A stretch of DNA of 64,000 nt from NCBI GenBank assembly GCA_963774625.1, contig CAVZFQ010000018.1:1-64000 (forward strand), written 5' to 3'. Of this stretch, positions 54,733 to 62,063 are shown one piece after another. Made by a program: the position numbers and the translations under genes. Below the pieces are notes generated by a model. The model did not search any database. It saw nothing but the letters and a program-made list of their open reading frames with translations, and had not been told where the DNA came from. Every line of letters starts with the position of its first letter. Position 1 is the stretch's first letter. This stretch comes from VAXT01 sp963774625. GTDB taxonomy: Bacteria > Actinomycetota > Thermoleophilia > Gaiellales > Gaiellaceae.

Positions 54733-55512
54733 ATGAAGATCGCCGTTTGTGTGAAACACGTCCCGGACGCCACGGTCACGAAGCGGATCGACCCGCAGAC
54801 GAAGCGGCTCGATCGCTCGGGTGAGGGCGCTCTGAACCACTTCGACACCCAGGCCGTCGAGGAGGCTCTGCAGATCAAGGAGCGCAACGGGGACGGCGAG
54901 GTCGTCCTCGTCTCGATGGGGCCCGAGCGGGCACTCGACTCGCTCCGCAAGGCTCTGGCGATGGGCGCGGACCGCGCCGTCCTGGTCAGCGACGAGCAGG
55001 TGGCCGGCTCCGATCTGGTGGCCACCTCGCGCGTGCTGGCGGCCGCGCTCGAGCGCGAGGGCGCCGAGCTCGTCGTCTTCGGCCAGCAGGGAGGCGACTC
55101 CGACGGTGCAGTCCTCGGGGCAGCCGTGGCCGACCGCCTTCGCCGGCCGGTGATCTCGCAGGTCGCCGAGCTCGAGGTCGCCGACGGAAAGGTCAAGGGC
55201 AAGCGGCAGACGGAGTTCGGCTACGACGTGATCGAGGCCCCGCTCCCGGCGGTCGTCGCCGTCTCGGATGCGATCAACGAGCCGCGGTACCCGTCGCTCA
55301 AGGGGATCATGGGTGCCAAGAAGAAGCCGCAGGAGACCGTCTCGGCGAGCGATCTCGACCTCGAAGCCGACAGCGTCGGGGAAGCGGGATCGCGGACCTC
55401 AGTCGTGGCGTTGAACGACCCTCCATCCCGCGGCGACGCACTGAAGATCGAGGACGACGGCAGCGCCGCCGAGAAGATCGCCGATTTCCTCGTGGAACGG
55501 AAGCTGCTGTGA
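54733..55512 (+). CDS. etfB: electron transfer flavoprotein beta subunit
   Basis: 259 aa. With EtfA it carries electrons from acyl-CoA dehydrogenases to ETF:quinone oxidoreductase. Typical segments: MKIAVCVKHVPDATVTKRID, NHFDTQAVEEALQIKE, VSMGPERALDSLRKALAMGADRAVLV, VVFGQQGGDSDGAVLGAAVA and PLPAVVAVSDAINEPRYPSLKGIMGAKKK (the recognition loop region). ATG at 54733. Its stop overlaps the etfA start (GTGA). Confidence 0.96.
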   Translation: MKIAVCVKHVPDATVTKRIDPQTKRLDRSGEGALNHFDTQAVEEALQIKERNGDGEVVLVSMGPERALDSLRKALAMGADRAVLVSDEQVAGSDLVATSRVLAAALEREGAELVVFGQQGGDSDGAVLGAAVADRLRRPVISQVAELEVADGKVKGKRQTEFGYDVIEAPLPAVVAVSDAINEPRYPSLKGIMGAKKKPQETVSASDLDLEADSVGEAGSRTSVVALNDPPSRGDALKIEDDGSAAEKIADFLVERKLL

Positions 55513-56462
55513 TCGCGGTTTTCCTCGAGCATCACGAGGGCGAGCTGCAGAAGGGCGCACTCGGCGTCCTGGGCAAGGCTGCGCAACTCGGAGACGAGGT
55601 CGCAGGCGTCGTGCTCGGGTCCGGGGTCAAAGACGTGGCGGCCCAGGCCGGGCGCTTTGGGGCAGCGAAGGTGTTCGTCGCGGACGACCCCACGCTCGAG
55701 GCGCCGCTCCCGCAGCCGAGGGTCGACGCTCTGGCCCATCTGGTTCGCGAGGAAGGTGTCGACACCGTGCTCTTCGCCGCCTCCGTGCTCTCGGCCGATG
55801 TCGCCGCGGGTCTGGCGGCGCGGCTCGACGCCGGCCTCAACTGGGATCTGGTCGACCTCGTGCAGGACAACGGGAAACTCGTCGGCAAGCGGCCCGCCCT
55901 CGAGGACACCGTCTACGTCGACGTGGGCTGGACGAGCGAGCCCCGGCTCGCCATGTTCAGGCCCGGCACGTTCGACCCGGCCGAAACCGGCGGCGAGGCC
56001 GAGGTCAGCGATCTCTCCCCGCAGTTCGAGGACTTCTCGACGCAGGCGACCATGCTCGAGCAGGCGCATGCCGAGAGCGAGGGACCGTCGATCGAGGACG
56101 CGGACGTGATCGTCGCCGGCGGGCGCGGGCTCGGGAGCCCGGAGAACTTCTCGCTCGTCGAGGCTCTGGCCAAGGCGCTCGGCGGGGCGGTGGCGGCCAC
56201 TCGCGCGGTCGTGGACGCGGGTTGGTACCCGTACGCGACGCAGGTCGGGCAGACCGGCAAGACGGTCTCGCCCAAGCTCTACATCGCGTGCGGCATCTCC
56301 GGCGCGATCCAGCACAAGGTGGGCATGCAGGGATCCGGCGTCGTGATCGCGATCAACAAGGACCCGAACGCGCCGATCTTCGAGTTCGCCGATCTGGGAG
56401 TCGTCGGCGACCTGAACGAGGTCGTCCCGAAGCTGACCCAGCTCGTCGAGCAGCGCAAATGA
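55509..56462 (+). CDS. etfA: electron transfer flavoprotein alpha subunit
   Basis: 317 aa. The FAD-binding C-terminal domain is complete: VIVAGGRGLGSPENF, ATRAVVDAGWYPYATQVGQT, GKTVSPKLYIACGISGAIQH and AINKDPNAPIFEFADLGVVGDL. The N-terminal domain shows LEHHEGELQKGALGVLGKAAQLG. GTG start at 55509 overlapping etfB, and a stop overlapping the ETF-QO start (ATGA), give a tightly coupled three-gene electron-transfer operon. Confidence 0.96.
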   Translation: MIAVFLEHHEGELQKGALGVLGKAAQLGDEVAGVVLGSGVKDVAAQAGRFGAAKVFVADDPTLEAPLPQPRVDALAHLVREEGVDTVLFAASVLSADVAAGLAARLDAGLNWDLVDLVQDNGKLVGKRPALEDTVYVDVGWTSEPRLAMFRPGTFDPAETGGEAEVSDLSPQFEDFSTQATMLEQAHAESEGPSIEDADVIVAGGRGLGSPENFSLVEALAKALGGAVAATRAVVDAGWYPYATQVGQTGKTVSPKLYIACGISGAIQHKVGMQGSGVVIAINKDPNAPIFEFADLGVVGDLNEVVPKLTQLVEQRK

Positions 56463-58153
56463 GCGTCAGGCCTGCGGAGTACCCGCCGCCGTTCAATGCG
56501 GCCGAGTTCGTCGCTGAGCCCACAGACCCACCAGACGAGCGGATCGACGTCGGTGTCCTGATCGTCGGTGCCGGGCCTGCCGGTCTCGCCTGCGCAATCC
56601 GTCTCGGCCAGCTTTTCGAGGAGCAGCCGGAGCTGGCGGAAGGACTGGGCGACGTGCCGGTCGCCGTTTTGGAGAAGGGCAAGCAGCCGGGGTCGCACGC
56701 AGTGTCGGGGGCGGTCGTCAACCCGCGCGGCCTGCGGCGGCTCTTCCGGGGCGCCGTGTCCATCGAGGACATGCCGTTCTACGGTGAGGTCGAGTCCGAG
56801 GCCGTCTACTTCATGAAGCGTGGGACGGCGATCCGCATCCCGACGCCGCCGACCATGAAGAACCACGGCAACTACGTCGCCTCGCTCTCGCAGCTCACGC
56901 GCTGGCTGGCCGAGCGCGCCGAGGAAGCAGGCGCGACAGTCCTCCCCGAGACCGCGGGCGAGAAGCTGCTGGTTTCCGACGGACGCGTTCGCGGCGTCCG
57001 CACCGGCGACAAGGGCCGTGGCCGCGACGGACAACCGCTGCCCAACTTCGAGCCGGGATCCGACATCACCGCGCGCGTGACCATCCTCTGTGAGGGGACG
57101 CAGGGCCACCTCACCGGAGTCGCGCTCGACCGTTTCGGCCTGCAGAGCGACAACCCTCAGGTCTGGGCGCTGGGAGTGAAAGAGGTCTGGAAGGTCGCGC
57201 GCCCGCTCAGGCGGGTCATCCACACGCTGGGCTGGCCGCTCCGGCCGGGAGCGAAGTACCGCGAGTTCGGCGGCTCGTTCATCTACCCGATGGGCGACGA
57301 CATGGTCACGATCGGGATGGTCGTGGGGCTCGACAATCGCGACGCCGAGCTCTCCGTCCACGACCTGCTCCAGGAGCTGAAGACGCACAAGCTCGTGCGC
57401 AGGATCCTCGAGGGCGGCGAGCGGATCGGGTGGGGCGCCAAGACCATCCCCGAGGGCGGCTTCGTCGCCATGCCGAAGCGACTCCATGCGCCGGGGCTGC
57501 TCTTCTGCGGCGACGGCGCGGGTCTCGTCAACGTGCCGGCGCTGAAGGGCATCCACTACGCCATCGAGTCCGGCCGCCTGGCCGCCGAGGCTGCGTTCGG
57601 CGCTCTGCAACCGGGGCGAACGCCCTGGGCGCCGGGGGGCCTCCAGCCCTACGACGAGGCTGTTCGCGAGAGCTTCATCTGGAACGACCTCGAGCAGGTG
57701 CGGAACATGCGCCAGGCCTTCGGCCGCGGGTTCTACGTCGGCGGAATGATGGCCGGGGCGATGACCGCCAGCCTCGGCAAGTTCCCGCCCGGCAACGCGA
57801 AGACCGAGCGCGACGCCGAGCAGCCGCTCTTCCGCACCGGCCGCGCCGAGAGGTATCCAGCGCCCGACGGGAAGCTCACGTTCGACAAGCTCTCGAGCGT
57901 CTACCTCAGCGGGAACAAGACGCGGGACGACGCGCCGAACCACATCCGCGTCCGGCCGCGCGTGCCGCGCGACCTCGGCGAGGCGTGGGTGCACATGTGC
58001 CCGGCGCAGGTGTACGAGCTGGGGGAGGGGGACGGCGAGGTGGACGTCGAGGTGACGCCGTCGAACTGCGTCCAGTGCGGGGCGATCACGGCGAAGGGCG
58101 GGCGACTGACCCCGCCCGAGGGCGGCTCCGGCCCCGAGTACACGCTGACGTAG
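56459..58153 (+). CDS. electron transfer flavoprotein:quinone oxidoreductase, atypical Fe-S site
   Basis: 564 aa. It passes electrons from ETF to the quinone pool. FAD site: VLIVGAGPAGLACAIRLGQL near residue 32; then GSHAVSGAVVNPRGL, FGGSFIYPMGDDMVTIGMVV and LLFCGDGAGLVNVPALKGIHYA. The C-terminal ferredoxin-like part has HMCPAQVYELG and NCVQCGAITAKGG. The usual CxxCxxC is reduced to CVQCGAI, with Ile at the third position, so only three of four cluster cysteines are visible. ATG at 56459 overlapping etfA. Membrane-peripheral. Confidence 0.95.
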   Translation: MSVRPAEYPPPFNAAEFVAEPTDPPDERIDVGVLIVGAGPAGLACAIRLGQLFEEQPELAEGLGDVPVAVLEKGKQPGSHAVSGAVVNPRGLRRLFRGAVSIEDMPFYGEVESEAVYFMKRGTAIRIPTPPTMKNHGNYVASLSQLTRWLAERAEEAGATVLPETAGEKLLVSDGRVRGVRTGDKGRGRDGQPLPNFEPGSDITARVTILCEGTQGHLTGVALDRFGLQSDNPQVWALGVKEVWKVARPLRRVIHTLGWPLRPGAKYREFGGSFIYPMGDDMVTIGMVVGLDNRDAELSVHDLLQELKTHKLVRRILEGGERIGWGAKTIPEGGFVAMPKRLHAPGLLFCGDGAGLVNVPALKGIHYAIESGRLAAEAAFGALQPGRTPWAPGGLQPYDEAVRESFIWNDLEQVRNMRQAFGRGFYVGGMMAGAMTASLGKFPPGNAKTERDAEQPLFRTGRAERYPAPDGKLTFDKLSSVYLSGNKTRDDAPNHIRVRPRVPRDLGEAWVHMCPAQVYELGEGDGEVDVEVTPSNCVQCGAITAKGGRLTPPEGGSGPEYTLT

Positions 58154-58220
58154 CACTGGCGATCCCCGTCCGGCCCCACGGCCATACTCGCGGCGGCTCA
58201 CGTCAATCGAGAGGGGAATC

Positions 58221-58655
58221 ATGGAGTACGCAGGCTTCTGGCGGCGGTTCGCCGCGTATCTGATCGACTACATCCTCATCAGCGTCGTCGGGGGCATCGC
58301 CTTCTTCATCCTCGCCGCGATCGCCGGGGACACAGGGGCCGTCCTCGGCTACATCCTTTGGTTCGTTGCCTTCTTCGTCTACTTCGCCTACATGGAGAGC
58401 TCGGACTCGCAGGCGACGGTGGGCAAGATCGCGCTCGGCATCCAGGTCACCGACCTGCAGGGCAACCGCATCTCGTTCGGAAAGGCGCTCGGGCGCAACG
58501 TCGCCAAGCTCCTCTCGGCGCTGATCCTCTACATCGGTTTCATCATGGCCGCGTTCACCGAGAAGAAGCAGGGACTGCACGACATGATCGCCGGCACCCT
58601 CGTCGTCATGAAGGGCACCGCGACGCCAATGGCCTCGGCGGACATACCCATGTAG
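58221..58655 (+). CDS. RDD family membrane protein
   Basis: 144 aa. The opening FWRRFAAYLIDYILISVV carries the Arg and Asp after which the family is named, the first helix pair follows, then KIALGIQVTDLQGNRISFGKALGRNV (the cytoplasmic loop) and a closing helix with EKKQGLHDMIAGTLVV. Three or four helices. Function unknown; RDD proteins have been linked to ion or small-molecule transport. ATG at 58221 lies shortly downstream of a GAGAGGGGAA site. A separate unit from the upstream operon by 67 bases. Confidence 0.92.
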   Translation: MEYAGFWRRFAAYLIDYILISVVGGIAFFILAAIAGDTGAVLGYILWFVAFFVYFAYMESSDSQATVGKIALGIQVTDLQGNRISFGKALGRNVAKLLSALILYIGFIMAAFTEKKQGLHDMIAGTLVVMKGTATPMASADIPM

Positions 58656-58696
58656 CGCTCGGCGGGGGCTGCGGGCCGGCTCGCTAGAGTCGGCCC

Positions 58697-59983
58697 GTGG
58701 CCCTTTCCGACACATTCGGAGCGCTTCGCGAGCGGCAATTCCGGCTGCTCTGGCTGGGGCAGGCGACCTCCACGATCGGCGACGGCTTGCTGCTGGTCGC
58801 CCTTGCGTTTGCGGTCATCGAGAGCCTCGACGGCACCGCGACCGAGCTCGGGCTGGTGCTCGCGGCACACACGCTGCCGCTGGTCGCCTTCGTCCTGATC
58901 GGCGGCGTGTGGGCCGATCGACTGCCGCGACAGCTCGTGATGCTCACGTCGGACCTCATTCGCTGCGCGGTACAGGCCACGCTGGCGGTCCTCTTCCTCA
59001 CGGGTGCGGCCGAGCTCTGGCACCTCGTGACCCTGATTGCCATCTACGGAGCGGCCGAGGCCTTCTTCCAGCCGGCCGCAACGGGGGTCGTTCCGGCCAC
59101 CGTGAGCCCGCACCGGCTGCAGCAGGCGAACGCGATGCTGGGGCTCACGAGAAGTGGAGCGTTCGTCATCGGACCGGCGATCGCCGGCGCGGTCGTGGCT
59201 GTGGCCAACCCCGGAATCGTCTTCGCCGTGGACGCGGCCACGTTCGCCGTCAGCGCGACGTCGCTCGCCTTGCTCCGTGTGCCCCGGCGGGTTCGCGAAC
59301 GCGCGCGCGAAAGCTTCCTGGCCGAGCTCGCGGGCGGCTGGCGCGAGCTCGTCGCCCGCACGTGGCTCTGGGTGATCATCGTCTGGGCGACGACGATTCT
59401 CTTCGCGGTCGTCGCGCCGTTCCAGACGCTCGGCCCGATCGTCGCCAAGCAGTCTCTCGGAGGCGCCCCGGCGTGGGGGACGATCGCTGCCGCCTTCGGC
59501 CTCGGCATGGTCGCCGGCGGGATCATCGCCCTTCGCCTTCGGCCGTCGCGGCCGATGCTGTGGTGCTCGCTCGCGTTCTTCCTCGCAGTCCCCGGCCCGG
59601 CGCTCCTGGCGATGCGTGCGCCGGTCCTCGCGATCGCCGCCGCTCAGGCGGCCGCGGGAGTGGCCATCGGCTTCTTCGTCGCCCTCTGGCAGACGACGCT
59701 TCAGCAGCACGTGCCGGAGGAGGCCCTCTCACGCGTGAGCGCCTGGGACTGGATGGGCTCGTTCGCGTTCATGCCGCTCGGCTTCGTCCTGGCCGGCCCC
59801 GTGTCGGAGCAGATCGGGATCTCGACGACGCTCTGGATCGGCGTCGTCTGGTGCGCGCTCTCGACGGCCGTGGTCGCGGCCGTCCCCGGGGTGAGGAACG
59901 TGCGCAGGATCGACGCTCCCGAACCGCTGCCGGCGGGGCCGATTCCGGAGCCGGCGGTCGTCGCAGGCAAACCGGAGCCCTAG
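58697..59983 (+). CDS. MFS transporter (EntS/MFS_3-like)
   Basis: 428 aa with twelve predicted helices. It opens ALRERQFRLLWLGQATSTIGDGL, typical of MFS_3 exporters, with the motif-A-like loop GGVWADRLPRQLVMLTSDLIRC between TM2 and TM3, and AEAFFQPAATGVVPATVSPHRLQQANAMLG in the next loop. Relatives export siderophores or macrolides; no such pathway is nearby. GTG at 58697. The last base of its stop is the first base of the next gene's GTG start. Confidence 0.92.
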   Translation: MALSDTFGALRERQFRLLWLGQATSTIGDGLLLVALAFAVIESLDGTATELGLVLAAHTLPLVAFVLIGGVWADRLPRQLVMLTSDLIRCAVQATLAVLFLTGAAELWHLVTLIAIYGAAEAFFQPAATGVVPATVSPHRLQQANAMLGLTRSGAFVIGPAIAGAVVAVANPGIVFAVDAATFAVSATSLALLRVPRRVRERARESFLAELAGGWRELVARTWLWVIIVWATTILFAVVAPFQTLGPIVAKQSLGGAPAWGTIAAAFGLGMVAGGIIALRLRPSRPMLWCSLAFFLAVPGPALLAMRAPVLAIAAAQAAAGVAIGFFVALWQTTLQQHVPEEALSRVSAWDWMGSFAFMPLGFVLAGPVSEQIGISTTLWIGVVWCALSTAVVAAVPGVRNVRRIDAPEPLPAGPIPEPAVVAGKPEP

Positions 59984-60924
59984 TGAGCGCGCCGGTCCCA
60001 ACACCAGACGACGTGCATCGCGCCAGGGAAGCAATCGCCGGCCGCCTGCACCGGACGCCCGTGTTCACGTCGACGTCCCTCGGGCCTCGCGTGTACCTGA
60101 AAGCAGAGCTCTTCCAGCGCACCGGCTCGTTCAAGCCGCGCGGTGTGCTGAACAAGCTCGCGTCCCTGACCGAGGAGGAGCGGCGCGCCGGGGTGATCGG
60201 GATCTCGGCCGGGAACCACGCACAGGCGCTTGCGTACTGCTCAGCGCTGGAGGGCGTCGACTGCCTCGTCGTCATGTGGGAGGGAGCGAGCGCGCAGAAG
60301 ATCGAGGCGACGAAGGGGTACGGCGCCGCAGTCGACCTGCAAGCCGGCGGGCCCGGCGAGGCCTTCGAGCGCCTCGCCGCGCTGCTCGAGGAGACTGGGC
60401 GCACGCTCGTCCACCCGTTCGACGATCCGCTCGTCATCGCCGGCCAGGGCACGGTCGGCTTCGAGATCCTCGAAGACGTCCCCGACACGGCCGTGGTCGT
60501 CGTTCCCTGCGGAGGGGGAGGGCTCGTCTCGGGTATCGCCGTCGCTGCCGAGGGACGGCGCGTGATCGCCGTCGAGCCGGAGCTCTCGCCCGCACTCCAC
60601 GACGGTCTGGCCGCGGGCCGCTCCGTCCCTGTCGAGCCACAGTCGATCGCCGACGGTCTGAGCGCCCCGTTCGCCGGAGAAAACGCGGTGGTGATCTGCC
60701 GCGAGCTCGGAGTGGAGAGCGTGCTCGTCACCGAGGACGAGATCGTCGACGGCATGCAGTTTCTCTACACGCGCGCGAAGCTCGCGTGTGAGCCCGCTGC
60801 GGCCGTCGGCGTGGGAGCTCTCAGGGCCGGAAAGCTCGCGGTGGAAGGCGAGGCCGTCGCAGTCGTTGTCTCGGGAGGCAACGTAGCCCCCCAAACGGCC
60901 GCTGCTATCCTTAGCCCGCAATGA
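59983..60924 (+). CDS. PLP-dependent threonine ammonia-lyase/serine racemase-like enzyme
   Basis: 313 aa fold-type II PLP enzyme. The PLP lysine is in QRTGSFKPRGVLNKL; SAGNHAQALAYCSALEG binds the substrate carboxylate, and VVVPCGGGGLVSGIAV the cofactor phosphate. It is short, with no C-terminal regulatory ACT domain, so it is probably a catabolic threonine dehydratase or a racemase; activity cannot be fixed by sequence. GTG at 59983, overlapping the MFS stop by one base. Its stop overlaps the bL31 start (ATGA). Confidence 0.9.
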   Translation: MSAPVPTPDDVHRAREAIAGRLHRTPVFTSTSLGPRVYLKAELFQRTGSFKPRGVLNKLASLTEEERRAGVIGISAGNHAQALAYCSALEGVDCLVVMWEGASAQKIEATKGYGAAVDLQAGGPGEAFERLAALLEETGRTLVHPFDDPLVIAGQGTVGFEILEDVPDTAVVVVPCGGGGLVSGIAVAAEGRRVIAVEPELSPALHDGLAAGRSVPVEPQSIADGLSAPFAGENAVVICRELGVESVLVTEDEIVDGMQFLYTRAKLACEPAAAVGVGALRAGKLAVEGEAVAVVVSGGNVAPQTAAAILSPQ

Positions 60925-61139
60925 AGGCCGAAATCCATCCCGAGTACATGGTCGCCACGGTCCGTTGTTCCTGCGGCAACGAGTTCGAGACGCGCTCGAC
61001 TAAGCCAGAGCTTCACGTCGAGGTCTGCTCGAACTGCCACCCGTTCTACACGGGCAAGCAGAAGCTGATCGACACCGGTGGCCGGGTGGAGCGCTTCCAG
61101 CGCCGCCTCGAGAAGGCCGGCGACTCGGGCCGCGGCTAG
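60921..61139 (+). CDS. rpmE: 50S ribosomal protein bL31
   Basis: 72 aa, zinc-type bL31. The metal cysteines are Cys 16 and Cys 18 (VRCSCGNEF) and Cys 36 and Cys 39 (VCSNCHPFYTGKQKLID). The start MKAEIHPEYMV is the family standard. ATG at 60921 overlaps the upstream gene's stop. In many actinobacteria rpmE leads into a DUF1385 gene and prfA; the first follows here 8 bases later. Confidence 0.97.
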   Translation: MKAEIHPEYMVATVRCSCGNEFETRSTKPELHVEVCSNCHPFYTGKQKLIDTGGRVERFQRRLEKAGDSGRG

Positions 61140-61147
61140 CTGACTCG

Positions 61148-62063
61148 ATGAGCGCAAACATTGGCGGCCAGGCCGTCCTCGAGGGCGTGATGATGCGCAG
61201 CCCCGGAAACTGGGCGCTCGCGGTCCGCAAGCCCGACGGGGAGATCGCCGAGGTCAACCGGCCGATCCAGTCGCTGATGGTGAGGCACTGGGTCTGGCGG
61301 CTGCCGGTGATTCGCGGCGTCATCGCGCTCGGCGAGTCGCTGGCGATCGGCTTTCGCGCGCTGGCCATCTCCGCGAACTACGCGGCCCAGGAAGAGGGCG
61401 AAGACGGCGAGGTCTCGACCGAGCTCTCACGCTTCCAGCTCTTCTTCGCCTTCGCCCTGGCGATCGGCTTCGCGCTCCTGCTCTTCAAGGTCGGGCCCGC
61501 GCTGCTGACGAGCTGGCTGCCGATCGAGCACACGGGTCTGTTCGTGCTCGTCGAAGGCGTGATCAAGGTCGTGCGTGTTCGTGCTCTACCTCGTGCTCAT
61601 CTCGCTGCTCCCCGACCTGAGGCGCGTCTTCCAGTACCACGCCGCCGAGCACAAGGTGATCAACGCCTACGAGTCCGGGGAGGAGCTGGTTCCCGAGCGG
61701 GTTCAGCGCTTCAGCCTCATCCATCCCCGCTGCGGCACCGCCTTCCTGCTCTGGGTGATGGTCATCGCGATCTTCGTGTTCGCGTTCGTCGGCCGGCCGA
61801 CCTGGTACTGGCTGATCGTGAGCCGGATCCTGCTATTGCCGCTGATCGCCGGCCTCGCCTATGAGCTGATCCGCTTCGCCGGCAAGCACTCCGGGAATCG
61901 CGCTCTGATGACGCTGCTCGCTCCCGGCCTCTGGCTGCAGCGGCTGACGACGCGCGAGCCGTCTCTCGATCAGATCGAGGTCTCGATCCGCGCGCTCAAA
62001 GAGGTGCTCGCCCTCGAGGACCGGCCGACGCAGGAAAAGCGCGTCGTCGAAGTAATGGCCTAG
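61148..62063 (+). CDS. DUF1385 family membrane protein, frameshifted near 61570
   Basis: About 305 aa once bridged. Part 1 shows the family start IGGQAVLEGVMMRSPGNWALAVRKP and VIRGVIALGESLAIGFRAL, then helices up to FVLVEGVIKV. Near 61565-61575 the frame shifts by one base, and the second part continues FVLYLVLISLLPDLRRVFQYHAAEHKVINAYE, RFSLIHPRCGTAF and further helices. All family blocks are kept, so a sequencing indel is likely. It probably works as a metal- or lipid-related membrane protein; no proven function. Operon with rpmE. Confidence 0.88.

Noticed and set aside
56279..58222. 647-codon open frame antisense to the ETF-QO gene
   Set aside because: Composition is Arg/Asp/Val-heavy without motifs, while the other strand encodes a complete conserved enzyme coupled to etfA.
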